From Campylobacter sp. VBCF_01 NA2 (GTDB taxonomy: Bacteria; Campylobacterota; Campylobacteria; Campylobacterales; Campylobacteraceae), in assembly GCF_027797205.1 (NCBI RefSeq), contig NZ_CP115607.1, positions 372,001 to 436,000 of the forward strand: a stretch of 64,000 bases of DNA, written 5' to 3'. A model generated the notes under the pieces. The model was not told where the DNA came from and searched no databases. It saw only the letters and a program-made list of their open reading frames with translations. Position 1 is the stretch's first letter, and every line of letters starts with the position of its first letter. Below are positions 8,643 to 17,853 of this stretch, piece after piece. The translations under genes and the position numbers were made by a program.

Positions 8643-9593
8643 ATGATAAATGTTTATGATGTAGTTGTCATCGGTGGCGGTCCTTGCGGAATCGCGGCTG
8701 TGGTCGAGGCCAAAAGAAAAGGCGTAGCCAAGGTGCTTTTGCTAGAAAAAGGCGATAATCACTCTCAAACAATCAGACAATTTTACAAAGACAAAAAACG
8801 CGTAGATAAAGAATACAAGGGCATGGATAGCGAGACAAAGGGCACGATTAGCTTCGAGACTGGCACGAAAGAGAGCGTGCTTGATTATTTCGATAGCTTG
8901 CTAGATCATGGCGATATCGATATTTACTTCAATAGCGAGGTCGAAAAGGTCGAGAAAAAAGAAGGCGGGCTATTTTGCATAACCACAGCCTCAGCTGGCT
9001 TTGTAGCGCGCAATGTCATCATCTCAATCGGCCGTATGGGCAAACCAAACAAACCAAGCTACAAAATCCCGCCTTCAATCACACAAAGGGTAAATTTCAA
9101 CCTCGATAAATGTAGCGTCAATGAAAAAGTCCTAGTCGTGGGCGGTGGCAACTCAGCCGCCGAATACGCACTCTCGCTATGCAAAACAAACACCGTTACC
9201 CTATGCTACCGCAAAGAGAGCTTTACTAGACTAAATGAAATCAACGAAGAAGATATCAAAAAAGAGGCCAGAAATGGCGACATTATTTTGCGCCTTGGGC
9301 TTGATATCGAAGCGCTAGAAAACGAAAGTGGCAAGGTGCTAGTGAAATTCACAAACGGTATGGAGTTAGTTTATGATCGCATAATCTATGCAATCGGTGG
9401 CACGAGCCCTGTGGATTTCCTTAAAAAATGTGGCGTAGAATTCGACGAAAACGGCGTGCCAAGCGTCGATGAGAGGTGCGAAACAGCCACAAAAGGGCTT
9501 TTTGTGGGTGGAGATTTGATCACTAGAAACGGCGGTTCGATCGTCGTAGCCTTCAACCACGCTCACACAATCGTAGAAAATCTGCATTTATGA
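8643..9593 (+). CDS. YpdA/Bdr-like NAD(P)/FAD-dependent oxidoreductase
   Basis: A 316-residue two-dinucleotide-domain flavoprotein: GGGPCG at residues 11-16 binds FAD and VVGGGNSA near residue 175 binds NAD(P)H. It has no CxxC redox pair, so it is not a thioredoxin reductase. It does have a cysteine inside the first glycine motif (C15), the feature that marks YpdA (bacillithiol-disulfide reductase) proteins. Campylobacterota are not known to make bacillithiol, so the substrate is open; a disulfide or persulfide of another low-molecular-weight thiol is a guess. A strong AAAGGAAA ribosome site precedes the ATG, and the next gene overlaps as ATGA. Confidence 0.82.
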   Translation: MINVYDVVVIGGGPCGIAAVVEAKRKGVAKVLLLEKGDNHSQTIRQFYKDKKRVDKEYKGMDSETKGTISFETGTKESVLDYFDSLLDHGDIDIYFNSEVEKVEKKEGGLFCITTASAGFVARNVIISIGRMGKPNKPSYKIPPSITQRVNFNLDKCSVNEKVLVVGGGNSAAEYALSLCKTNTVTLCYRKESFTRLNEINEEDIKKEARNGDIILRLGLDIEALENESGKVLVKFTNGMELVYDRIIYAIGGTSPVDFLKKCGVEFDENGVPSVDERCETATKGLFVGGDLITRNGGSIVVAFNHAHTIVENLHL

Positions 9594-10300
9594 GACTTTT
9601 CCAGCTAAAAAGTGGGTATCGCTACACCAGCGATACCATTTTTTTATGGAATTTTATCTGCGAAAACTGGCTTAACTCTCGCGCCACAAATTCTCTTAAA
9701 ATTTTAGATGTTGGGGCAGGATGCGGGATTTTGGGGCTGATGTTGAAGCGGGATTTTCCAAATTTAGATTTAAGCTTGCTTGAAATCCAAGAGCAAAATT
9801 TAGAAATTTTGCGTAAAAATTGCAAGCAAAATTCATTACAGGCTCAAATTTTGCACGAAAATTTCGCAAATTTTAAAAGCGAGCAAAGATTTGATTTAAT
9901 CGTTTCAAATCCGCCATTTTACAGGGAAAAAATCCTAACTAGCCAAAATTCGCACATCGCGCTAAGCAAAAGCGCCACAAGCCTAAGCCTTAGCGATTTC
10001 GTGCGTGTTAGCAACACTCATTTAAAGCCAAAAGGCGCGCTAATTTTTTGCTACGAGGCGGGCAAAATCGCGCAAATTTGCGAAATTTTGCAAAGTTATA
10101 AGCTAAATTTGACAAAGCTTGCTTTCATCTATCCTAACGAAAACAAGCCTGCCAAACTCGCACTTTTTTTGGCGCAAAAAAGTTCGCACTCACTTTGTGA
10201 AATTTGTGCGCCGATTTATACATTTCTTAATGGTGAAAAAAGTAAAATAACGGCTAAAATTTATGAAAAAGCCAATTTAGAAAGTGTCGATATTGAGTAG
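9590..10300 (+). CDS. N6-adenine methyltransferase, TrmN6/YfiC-like
   Basis: The 236-residue protein has an S-adenosylmethionine site VGAGCG (41-46) and the amino-methyltransferase motif NPPFY (107-111). This pairing and the length match the YfiC/TrmN6 group that methylates A37 of tRNA-Val, though specificity cannot be proven from sequence. The start overlaps the stop of the flavoprotein gene (ATGA), and its own end overlaps the YkgJ gene by 17 bases, so translation is probably coupled. Confidence 0.85.
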   Translation: MRLFQLKSGYRYTSDTIFLWNFICENWLNSRATNSLKILDVGAGCGILGLMLKRDFPNLDLSLLEIQEQNLEILRKNCKQNSLQAQILHENFANFKSEQRFDLIVSNPPFYREKILTSQNSHIALSKSATSLSLSDFVRVSNTHLKPKGALIFCYEAGKIAQICEILQSYKLNLTKLAFIYPNENKPAKLALFLAQKSSHSLCEICAPIYTFLNGEKSKITAKIYEKANLESVDIE

Positions 10301-10655
10301 TGAGTTTGACTATACCTTCGATAGTAGCGCCTGCGAAAGCTGCGGTGGCAAGTGTTGCACGGGCGAGAGCGGATATATTTGGATAAATGACGCAGAAATC
10401 GAGAAACTCAGCGAATTTATGGGGATAGATAAGGCAAATTTTATCCGCGTATTTTTAGAGCGAGTTGGGAATAAATTTAGCATAAAAGAAAAACCATACC
10501 TTGACGGTATGGCGTGTGTGTTTTTTGACGAAAAGCACCGAAACTGCGGGATTTATGAATACAGACCAAATCAATGTAGAACCTTTCCATTTTGGGATTA
10601 TTTCAAAGAGCATAAAGATGAATTGGAGAAAGAATGTATTGGGGTAAAATTTTAA
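10284..10655 (+). CDS. YkgJ-family cysteine cluster protein
   Basis: The 123-residue protein carries cysteines at 17, 20, 24 and 25 (CESCGGKCC) and more in the second half, including RPNQCRTFPFW, the usual ending of the YkgJ (zinc or iron-chelating) family. The role of the family is not settled. It overlaps the methyltransferase gene before it and the TPR gene after it. Confidence 0.85.
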   Translation: MSILSSEFDYTFDSSACESCGGKCCTGESGYIWINDAEIEKLSEFMGIDKANFIRVFLERVGNKFSIKEKPYLDGMACVFFDEKHRNCGIYEYRPNQCRTFPFWDYFKEHKDELEKECIGVKF

Positions 10656-12067
10656 CCGCTTTTTTGGCTCTTGGTGCCCTAAATTTGGGCGCTAGCGAAA
10701 CTAAAAGCGATGCGATAAAAGATATGAATAAAAGCTCGGTTATCACAAATACTGCGCCGGTACCCGAGAAAAACGCTAGTGAAGAGATGACGCAAAAGGC
10801 CACCACACCGCAAAAGCTAAAAGAGGCGATGAAGGCTTACGATGAGGCTGAGCTGAATTTCGATCTGCTAACTGCGCTAGAACTAGCCAACAAAGACCCG
10901 CAAAGCGCGATGAAGCTTTACGAAAAGGCCTTTTTAAAGACAAATTCGCAGGTGTATTTGCTAGAAGCCTTAAAGCTTGCGTTTTTCTTAAAAGATAGCA
11001 AAGCAACCGCGCGCTACCTAGCTTTGGGCGATAAAATTTTGGCTGATGATAGCGAGTATTTGCGCGTAAAAGTGGGGTATTATATGGGGCAGGGAGAGAT
11101 ACTCAAAGCCAACACTACCGCGCTTCATTTAGCAAATTTAGAGGTAAATTCGAGAAATTATTCGATTTTGGGCGCGACATATTATGCTATGGATAATTTC
11201 GCCCTAGCCAAGCAGTATTTTGAAAAGGCCTATGAGCTGGAAAAATCAGAGGAAAATTTAATCCGCCTTAGCGATGTGCTTTTAAATAGGCTTGATAGTA
11301 GCGACGCTGCGGTGCGTATCATGGAGACGCATAGGCGAATTTACGGGTGCGCTAGCGGTATGGTGTGCGAGGTTTTGGCTGATGTGTATCGTATGCAAAA
11401 AAAATACTTCGAGGTCGCCAAACTCGATGAGGCGCTGTATGAGAGCAAAAAAAATACAAAATTCCTAGACGATATGATTGGGATTTATTATTATATGAAG
11501 GAATTTGATAAAATCATCGAAATTTTGCAAAAATACGATTATAAAAAAGATCTCATAATGGACGCTTACGCTCAGAAAAAGGACTTCGCCACAGCCATGA
11601 GATTAGCGCGCGAGGAGTTTTCGAAAACCGAAAATTACGATTATTTGGCGAACGAGGCGATTTATCTGTATGAATCTTTTGGTGATAAAAAAACAGCCGC
11701 TCAGATTAACGAAGTCGTGGCGAAATTTGAAAACATAGCTAGCAAGCTAAAAGATCCGGTGCATTTGAATTACTACGGATATATTTTAATCGATCATGAT
11801 TTGGATATCAAAAAGGGCATTGATTATGTCGAGCGCGCCCTAAAAGACGAGCCAAATTCGGTTTATTACATAGACTCGCTAGCGTGGGGGTTTTATAAAC
11901 TTGGCGAGTGCGAAAAAGCCAAAGAGTGGATGGATAAGATAAAAGACGATGAGTTTTACACCAGCGACGAGGGCAAGGGGCATGTAAGCGCGATAGAAAA
12001 ATGTGTGATAGATAAAAATATCCAAAAAATAGGCGAAATCGCAGGCGGAATAAAGGCGCAAAAATGA
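10634..12067 (+). CDS. Exported tetratricopeptide-repeat protein
   Basis: The 477-residue protein begins with a short signal peptide ([21 protein letters not shown]). After a low-complexity Ser/Thr/Lys region to about residue 65, helical TPR-like repeats run to the end (for example [21 protein letters not shown] and the [19 protein letters not shown] unit). It is probably a periplasmic or outer-membrane-associated scaffold; partners are unknown. The ATG at 10634 overlaps the YkgJ gene by 22 bases, and the 3' end overlaps trpC by four bases (ATGA). Confidence 0.82.
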   Translation: MYWGKILTAFLALGALNLGASETKSDAIKDMNKSSVITNTAPVPEKNASEEMTQKATTPQKLKEAMKAYDEAELNFDLLTALELANKDPQSAMKLYEKAFLKTNSQVYLLEALKLAFFLKDSKATARYLALGDKILADDSEYLRVKVGYYMGQGEILKANTTALHLANLEVNSRNYSILGATYYAMDNFALAKQYFEKAYELEKSEENLIRLSDVLLNRLDSSDAAVRIMETHRRIYGCASGMVCEVLADVYRMQKKYFEVAKLDEALYESKKNTKFLDDMIGIYYYMKEFDKIIEILQKYDYKKDLIMDAYAQKKDFATAMRLAREEFSKTENYDYLANEAIYLYESFGDKKTAAQINEVVAKFENIASKLKDPVHLNYYGYILIDHDLDIKKGIDYVERALKDEPNSVYYIDSLAWGFYKLGECEKAKEWMDKIKDDEFYTSDEGKGHVSAIEKCVIDKNIQKIGEIAGGIKAQK

Positions 12068-12855
12068 TTTTAGATGAAATTTTAGAAAAAACGCGCGAGG
12101 ATTTAGCTAGGCGCAAAGAAAAATTTAGCTTTGATATGCTTGGTCGCACGCTAAGTGCTAATCCCATGATACCGCGCGACGCGAAAAACGCGCTAAAAAG
12201 CACCCCGGATAATCCGCTTCGCATAATCGCAGAGGTGAAAAAAGCAAGCCCTAGCAAGGGCATTATCAGAGAGGATTTCGATCCGCTTAAAATCGCTATG
12301 GAGTATGAAAAGGCGGGTGCGAGTGCGTTTTCTATTTTGACTGAGCCACACTATTTTAAGGGCGATATTAGCTATATTTCGCAAATCAGGCGCTACACAA
12401 ACACGCCGATTTTGCGCAAAGATTTTATAATCGATGAGTATCAAATCCTAGAAGCGCTCGTGTATGGGGCGGATTTTGTGCTTTTAATTGCAAAGGCTTT
12501 GGAGCAAAAAGAGCTTAAAAGACTTTTGGAATTTGCTAGGCATTTGGGGCTTGAAGCGCTTTTTGAAATTCACGATAAAGATGATTTGAAAAAGGCGATT
12601 TTCGCAGGGGCTGATATAATCGGCATAAATCATCGAAATTTGCAGACTTTCGAGGTTGATTTGAGCTTATCGGCAAATTTAATCCCGCTTATCCCAAATG
12701 GCAAAATTATCGTCGCAGAAAGTGGGCTAGGCTCGCACGAACAGCTACTCGAATTAAGCGCACGCGGGGTCGATGCGTTTTTAATCGGCGAGAGTTTTAT
12801 GCGCCAAGATGATGTTGGTGTGGCGCTTAGAGCAGTGAAATTTGGCGAAAAATAG
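12064..12855 (+). CDS. trpC: Indole-3-glycerol phosphate synthase
   Basis: A 263-residue TIM-barrel enzyme with the family blocks [13 protein letters not shown], the phosphate-binding [11 protein letters not shown], and FLIGESFMR. It closes the indole ring in tryptophan synthesis. It is a stand-alone TrpC, not fused to TrpF, and lies away from other trp genes in this window, overlapping the TPR gene before it. Confidence 0.96.
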   Translation: MILDEILEKTREDLARRKEKFSFDMLGRTLSANPMIPRDAKNALKSTPDNPLRIIAEVKKASPSKGIIREDFDPLKIAMEYEKAGASAFSILTEPHYFKGDISYISQIRRYTNTPILRKDFIIDEYQILEALVYGADFVLLIAKALEQKELKRLLEFARHLGLEALFEIHDKDDLKKAIFAGADIIGINHRNLQTFEVDLSLSANLIPLIPNGKIIVAESGLGSHEQLLELSARGVDAFLIGESFMRQDDVGVALRAVKFGEK

Positions 12856-12864
12856 GGGGAGAAT

Positions 12865-13356
12865 ATGGATTATATTTGCGCGCCGTGGAGAAGTGATTAT
12901 TTTACCGAAAAACGCAGCGGTTGCCCATTTTGCGATGCAGCAAAGGCAAAAAAGGGAGAAAAGTGCGTAGGCGTGGTATTTCGCGCTAAATTTTGCTTCG
13001 GGCTTATGAATTTATATCCATACAATCCTGGGGCTTTTATGGTGATTCCTTACGAGCACACCGATAATATCGAGAATTTACCGCTAGAAGCGTGGTTAGA
13101 GATGAGCGAATATATCCAAAAGGGCGTGCGAGTGCTAAAAACCGCTCTTGGCGCAAAGGGGGTAAATATCGGTATGAATCTAGGCTCCGCTGCTGGGGCT
13201 GGGATAGCCGAGCATGTGCATTATCATCTAGTTCCGCGCTGGGAAAGGGATACGAATTTTATAACAACTATCGCAAATGTGCGAATTAACGGCGTCAGCT
13301 TCGCCCCGCTTTATGAAAAGATAAAAGCTGGATTTGAAAATTTGAATAAGGATTAA
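12865..13356 (+). CDS. HIT-family nucleotide hydrolase/transferase
   Basis: The 163-residue protein has the histidine triad as H117-V-H119-Y-H121 in EHVHYHLVPRW, and a C20-x2-C23 pair near the N-terminus as in Fhit/Ap4A-phosphorylase-like bacterial HIT proteins. The likely substrates are dinucleoside polyphosphates or nucleotide adducts. It starts ten bases after trpC and is followed three bases later by ribB. Confidence 0.9.
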   Translation: MDYICAPWRSDYFTEKRSGCPFCDAAKAKKGEKCVGVVFRAKFCFGLMNLYPYNPGAFMVIPYEHTDNIENLPLEAWLEMSEYIQKGVRVLKTALGAKGVNIGMNLGSAAGAGIAEHVHYHLVPRWERDTNFITTIANVRINGVSFAPLYEKIKAGFENLNKD

Positions 13357-13358
13357 AA

Positions 13359-14354
13359 ATGGTAAGTGTAGAACAAGCTATACAAGATATGAAAAATGGC
13401 AAGATGATTGTCATGGTCGATGATGTTGATCGCGAAAATGAGGGCGATTTGATTTTTCCTGCGACTTTTACGAGCGCAGAGAAGGTAAATTTCGCTATCA
13501 CACACGCTCGTGGCGTGGTTTGCGTGGCATTGGACGAGGAAATCGCCAAAAGGCTAGATTTGCCCCTAATGGTCGATAAAAACACATCCTCGCACGAGAC
13601 GGCATTTACTATCACAATCGACGCAAAAGACGCAACCACGGGCGTTAGCGCGTATGAGCGAAATATGACAATCGAGCTTATGGCGCGCCCAAACTCCACC
13701 CCAAGCGACTTCGTGCGCCCTGGCCACATAAATCCGCTCATCGCTAAAAAAGGCGGAGTGCTCGTGCGCACAGGCCACACTGAGGGCTCTGTGGATTTGT
13801 GCAAGCTCGCTGGAATCGCGCCAAGTGCGGTGATTTGCGAGATCGTAAATGAAGACGGCACAATGGCGAGGCGCGATGATTTGGAGAAATTCTGCGAAAA
13901 ATTTGGCATAAATATGATTTCAATCGCCCAAATCGTCGAATACAGATTAAAAAACGAAACTTTGGTTAAATTTGGCGATTTTAGCGAGGGTAAAATTTGC
14001 GGTAAGCCTTGCAGAGTTTGCGAAATCACAGACCACGATGACAACGCTCACAAAGTCTTTATTTTCGGCGAAATTGGGGAAATTTGCAATGTAAAATTTC
14101 ATAAAATTTCAACCGATTTAGAATTTATGCAAGATGAAAATTACGATGATTTTATGCAAAATTTAGAAATTTTAAGCGCGAGCGGTGGCGTGATTGTGGC
14201 GCTAAATTCGGCTTCGCACAAGGGCGATTTCAAAAGCTATGGTATCGGGGCACAGATTTTAGCGCATTTGGGGATTAAAAAAATCAAAATTCTTTCAAAT
14301 TCCAGCCCGAAAGAATACGCTGGACTTAGTGGATTTGGGATAGATATAGTTTGA
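13359..14354 (+). CDS. ribB: 3,4-dihydroxy-2-butanone-4-phosphate synthase with degenerate GTP cyclohydrolase II domain
   Basis: Residues 1-205 form the RibB domain: DDVDRENEGDLIFPA at 21-35 with the metal-binding and catalytic acidic residues, and the RTGHTEGSVDLCKLAG block. Residues 206-331 align in position with GTP cyclohydrolase II of RibBA, but the zinc-cysteine cluster and the arginine-rich catalytic motif of that enzyme are not seen. Similar hybrid proteins in Helicobacter and Campylobacter keep only the butanone-phosphate synthase step. The TGA stop overlaps the TTG start of the polymerase gene. Confidence 0.92.
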   Translation: MVSVEQAIQDMKNGKMIVMVDDVDRENEGDLIFPATFTSAEKVNFAITHARGVVCVALDEEIAKRLDLPLMVDKNTSSHETAFTITIDAKDATTGVSAYERNMTIELMARPNSTPSDFVRPGHINPLIAKKGGVLVRTGHTEGSVDLCKLAGIAPSAVICEIVNEDGTMARRDDLEKFCEKFGINMISIAQIVEYRLKNETLVKFGDFSEGKICGKPCRVCEITDHDDNAHKVFIFGEIGEICNVKFHKISTDLEFMQDENYDDFMQNLEILSASGGVIVALNSASHKGDFKSYGIGAQILAHLGIKKIKILSNSSPKEYAGLSGFGIDIV

Positions 14355-15628
14355 TAGTCCATATCGATTTAGACTGCTTTTTCGTATCTGTCGCAAGGCT
14401 GATAAATCCCGCTCTTAGCGGACTTCCTGTCGCAGTTATCGGCGGAAATAATGAGGAAATTTTTGCTAATAAAGATGAGGGTTTTGGGGCGAAATTTCAC
14501 TTCGATGAGAGCGCGCAAAATTTTAAAATTCAAGCCCAAAAAGAGCAAAATTTGCAAAATTTTGCCGATGAGCAAAAGAGGCTAAAATCCTTGCAAAAAG
14601 GTGTGGTTTTAAGCGCTAGTTACGAGGCTAGAAAATTTGGCGTGCATTCAGCACAACCCCTAAAAATGGCGCTTCTAGCCTGTCCGGAGCTAGTGCTGGA
14701 CGCGGCAAAGCACGGCGTGTATGGCAAGATTTCAAACCAAATTCATAAATTTTTGCTAAATTTCACGCCAGAAATCGAAAAATTTAGCGTTGATGAGTTT
14801 TTTTTGGATTTGCGTGGCACGAAATACAACGAAAACGCGCGCGAGTTTGCGCTCTTTTTGCAAAGCGAAATCAAGGCGAAATTCGGGCTTCCTAGCAGTG
14901 TGGGGCTAAGTGAGGCGAAATTTATCGCTAAGCTTGCCACCGATTTAGCCAAGCCTTTCGGGGTGCGTGAGATACCCATCTCGCGCCTTAAAACCGAGCT
15001 TAGAGATGTCGAAATTTCAAAATTTCCAGGTGTGGGAAAATCTATGCAAAAAACGCTCGCAAAATACGGGATTAAAAGCATTGGCGACGCGTGGGGACAT
15101 AGGGAAATTTTCGAAAAAATGGGCAAAAACGGCGAGCAAATTTTCGCTCAAATCAGTGGCGATACGAGCGAGCGGGTGCAGGTTAGCAGGGAGCGCAAAA
15201 GTATCGGTCTTGGGCGCAGTTTCGAGCCGTGCTTCGATAGGGACGAGATCAAAAGGCGCATTAAAATCCTCTCTCGCCACCTAGCTAGCGAGGTTTTAGA
15301 GGGTGGGCTAAATCCACTTACTTACGAGGTCAAAATCCGCTACAAATCGCGCGATGAGAGCTCTAAAAGGCTTAGTCAGCACAGGCCTTTTAGCCTAGAT
15401 TTGCTCGATGAGACGGCACTTTTGCTTTTCGAGGCTATTGATGTGCATAGGGGCGATGCGATAAGTCATGTGTCGCTAAATTTGTCAAATTTTGGCGCAA
15501 ATAGCGCAGAGTGTGCGACGCTGCTTTTCGATGAAATCGATAAAAAACGCCAAAATTTAGATAAATCAATGAATCAAATTTGGTCAAAATTTGGTGTGGA
15601 AAAAATTAAAAAAGCTAGTGAAATTTAA
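14351..15628 (+). CDS. dinB: Y-family DNA polymerase (Pol IV-like) with N-terminal insertion
   Basis: The 425-residue protein has the Y-family catalytic residues: D6 and D8 in HIDLDCFF, and the VDEFF motif with D148 and E149. The SASYEARKFGV block and a helix-hairpin-helix segment (ISKFPGVGKSMQKTLAKYGI) also match. Such polymerases copy past lesions. Residues 33-84 form an insertion of about 45 extra residues, rich in Gln, Lys, Asn and Phe, between the first beta strand and the finger region; standard Pol IV has about seven residues there. The start is TTG, overlapping the ribB stop. Confidence 0.88.
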   Translation: MIVHIDLDCFFVSVARLINPALSGLPVAVIGGNNEEIFANKDEGFGAKFHFDESAQNFKIQAQKEQNLQNFADEQKRLKSLQKGVVLSASYEARKFGVHSAQPLKMALLACPELVLDAAKHGVYGKISNQIHKFLLNFTPEIEKFSVDEFFLDLRGTKYNENAREFALFLQSEIKAKFGLPSSVGLSEAKFIAKLATDLAKPFGVREIPISRLKTELRDVEISKFPGVGKSMQKTLAKYGIKSIGDAWGHREIFEKMGKNGEQIFAQISGDTSERVQVSRERKSIGLGRSFEPCFDRDEIKRRIKILSRHLASEVLEGGLNPLTYEVKIRYKSRDESSKRLSQHRPFSLDLLDETALLLFEAIDVHRGDAISHVSLNLSNFGANSAECATLLFDEIDKKRQNLDKSMNQIWSKFGVEKIKKASEI

Positions 15629-15637
15629 GGAGAAAAG

Positions 15638-16177
15638 ATGAAAGTAGGGGAACTTTATTCGGTTATGTGTATAATTTTCGCGACGAATTTTAAGGGCGCG
15701 ATAAGCAAGGAAAATTTCGAAAAACTTGCTAGCAAATGGATTATAATCAACGAAAATGAGGAAAACAAAAAGGGCCAAGAGCTTTGGGCTGGGGTTAAAA
15801 ATAGCGATTATGAGGCCATTTGCGCTGATTTTGAAAATCTCAAAGAGGCCTTTGATATGAGCTATTTCAAGCTAATAAGTGCGAGCGAAGTGAGCGTTTT
15901 TTACGAAAAATGTCGCTTCAAAAAGCCTTTTGCGGATTTGCCAGATACACACGCTGCAAACATGCTAGGGCTGTTGGCGATGATTTTCAAGCAAGATACA
16001 AACGAAAAATCGCACAATATTTTGGGCGAGTATTTGACAAATTTTATCATGCCAAGCCTGCGCGGGCTAGCCGGACATTTGCAAATTGGCGCAAAAAGCG
16101 ATTATTACAAGGCGTTTGGGTATTTTTTGGCGGATTTTTGCGTGGTTGTGAAAAATAGCTTGGGGCTTAAAATTTAG
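15638..16177 (+). CDS. TorD/DmsD-like molybdoenzyme chaperone
   Basis: The 179-residue all-helical protein has the late family signature seen in TorD-type chaperones (EYLTNFIMPSLRGLAGHL followed by DYYKAFGYFLADF). These proteins bind Tat signal peptides of molybdenum enzymes. No molybdoenzyme is nearby, so the client is not clear. An AAGGAG ribosome site precedes the ATG. The assignment rests on pattern, not on a strict motif. Confidence 0.65.
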   Translation: MKVGELYSVMCIIFATNFKGAISKENFEKLASKWIIINENEENKKGQELWAGVKNSDYEAICADFENLKEAFDMSYFKLISASEVSVFYEKCRFKKPFADLPDTHAANMLGLLAMIFKQDTNEKSHNILGEYLTNFIMPSLRGLAGHLQIGAKSDYYKAFGYFLADFCVVVKNSLGLKI

Positions 16178-16208
16178 CCAAATTTACAAATTTAATTAGG
16201 GGCGAGAG

Positions 16209-17027
16209 TTGGAATTTTGGAACCACATTTACGAAAAATTTGACCCGGTTGCGTTTAGCATCGCCGGTTTTAGCGTGCATTGGTATGGCATAATGTATGT
16301 TTTGGCGCTGCTAATCGCACTCTTTATGGCCAAATGGATTGCTAAGCGCGACGGACTGAAATTTAGCAGTGCGGTGCTGGATAATTATTTCATCTGGGTC
16401 GAAATCGGCGTGATTTTGGGCGCTAGGCTCGGATATATCGCGATTTATTCAGGCGAGGCGCTGTGGTATTTCACTCACCCATGGCAAATTTTCAACCCCT
16501 TTTATAACGGCGAATTTATCGGAATTCGCGGTATGAGCTACCATGGGGCAGTGGTTGGATTTATCATCGCCACAATAGCGTTTTGTCGTCGCCACGCCCA
16601 AAACCAGTGGGCGCTGCTCGATCTTGTCGCGCTTAGTGTGCCGCTTGGGTATTTTTTCGGGCGGATTGGAAATTTTTTGAACCAAGAGCTAATCGGACGC
16701 GCAACCGATGTGAGCTGGGGGATTTTTGTTGATGGCGTGCTTCGCCACCCTAGCCAAATTTATGAGGGTTTGCTTGAAGGAATTTTGATTTTTGTGATTT
16801 TATTTTTTAGCAGGAAATTTAAGAAATTCGACGGCGAACTGATTTGCAACTACGCTATTTTATACACATTTATGCGCTTTGTGAGTGAATTTTTCAGAGA
16901 ACCAGACGCTGGGATTGGGTTTGTAATCGCTGGATTTTCAATGGGGCAAATTTTATCGCTCGTTATGTTTTTGGCGGGCGTTATATTAAAAATTTCTTTG
17001 AAATTTCAACTAATAGGGCGTAATTAA
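16209..17027 (+). CDS. lgt: Prolipoprotein diacylglyceryl transferase
   Basis: The 272-residue protein is a seven-helix membrane enzyme with the Lgt signature [13 protein letters not shown] beginning near residue 152 and HWYGIMY near residue 23. It puts the diacylglycerol on the lipobox cysteine of lipoproteins such as the EexN-like one at 45615. The start is TTG at 16209. Its stop codon lies in an inverted repeat upstream of the frd promoter. Confidence 0.95.
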   Translation: MEFWNHIYEKFDPVAFSIAGFSVHWYGIMYVLALLIALFMAKWIAKRDGLKFSSAVLDNYFIWVEIGVILGARLGYIAIYSGEALWYFTHPWQIFNPFYNGEFIGIRGMSYHGAVVGFIIATIAFCRRHAQNQWALLDLVALSVPLGYFFGRIGNFLNQELIGRATDVSWGIFVDGVLRHPSQIYEGLLEGILIFVILFFSRKFKKFDGELICNYAILYTFMRFVSEFFREPDAGIGFVIAGFSMGQILSLVMFLAGVILKISLKFQLIGRN

Positions 17028-17056
17028 CTTTACTTAAAGTTAAAAAATACTATAAT
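17024..17056 (+). promoter_or_regulatory. frdCAB promoter with overlapping palindrome
   Basis: A perfect 9-bp inverted repeat, TTAACTTTA then CT then TAAAGTTAA, spans 17024-17043. A consensus TATAAT follows at 17051-17056. The palindrome covers the -35 zone. A second TTAAAGTTAA lies at 17063-17072. It could be an operator, or partly a weak terminator for lgt. Confidence 0.5.
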
Positions 17057-17123
17057 GTCCTGTTAAAGTTAAATTTACAAATTGTTAGTAATTTAACTAA
17101 CTAATTTTCTATAAGGAGAGCTC

Positions 17124-17837
17124 ATGAGCGAGCAAATCGAAGGCTTCTTAGGTATCCGCACGGATCGCACAAAAAGCCGTATGCCAGCGCGCCTAGACTT
17201 AATCCAAAGTATCAGTGGTGGAATTTTGGGTCTATTTATGTGGGTGCATATGATGTTTGTTTCTACTGTATTGTTCGGTGGAGACTTTTTTACCAAAGTT
17301 GTTGAATTCTTAGAATTAAGATTTTTGAGCGACAGCCCTTCTATGAGCTATATTACATCTTTCTTAGCTCTTGCTGTATTTATCATTTTCTTTATTCACG
17401 CTGCGCTAGGTATGAGAAAAATGCCAATCAATTTCCGCCAATGGCAATCATATCGTGCTCACATGAAACGCTTCAAACACGAAGATACTTCACTTTGGTG
17501 GGTTCAAGCAATCACTGGCTTTATTATGTTCTTCTTGGGTGCTGCACACCTTATTTTCATCATCACAAACTCTGATAAAATTTCAGGTGATATGTCAGGT
17601 GCTCGTGTAGTAAGCCATTTTATGTGGTTGTTCTACTTAGTATTGCTTTTCGCTGTTGAACTTCACGGTAGCATTGGTTTATACAGACTATGCGTTAAAT
17701 GGGGTATTTTCGAAGGTCCTGATGCAAAAGAAAGTCGTAAAAAACTTAAAAAATTAAAATGGATTGTTTCAGCTTTCTTCTTAATTTTAGGTCTTTTATC
17801 TTTGGCTGCATTTATCAAAATCGGTGTAAATTTATAA
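17124..17837 (+). CDS. frdC: Fumarate reductase cytochrome b subunit
   Basis: A 237-residue membrane protein with five hydrophobic segments carrying conserved histidines (for example MWVHMM, FFIHAALG, HFMWLFY and VELHGSIG). It is the di-haem b menaquinol-binding subunit of Wolinella-type fumarate reductase. A good AAGGAG ribosome site precedes the ATG. The gene order C-A-B is the Campylobacterota order. Confidence 0.95.
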   Translation: MSEQIEGFLGIRTDRTKSRMPARLDLIQSISGGILGLFMWVHMMFVSTVLFGGDFFTKVVEFLELRFLSDSPSMSYITSFLALAVFIIFFIHAALGMRKMPINFRQWQSYRAHMKRFKHEDTSLWWVQAITGFIMFFLGAAHLIFIITNSDKISGDMSGARVVSHFMWLFYLVLLFAVELHGSIGLYRLCVKWGIFEGPDAKESRKKLKKLKWIVSAFFLILGLLSLAAFIKIGVNL

Positions 17838-17853
17838 AATAGGGAATTGAAAT

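Noticed and set aside
13295-14044. Minus-strand open frame of 249 codons opposite ribB
   Set aside because: Antisense shadow of the conserved RibB frame; no ribosome site or domain.
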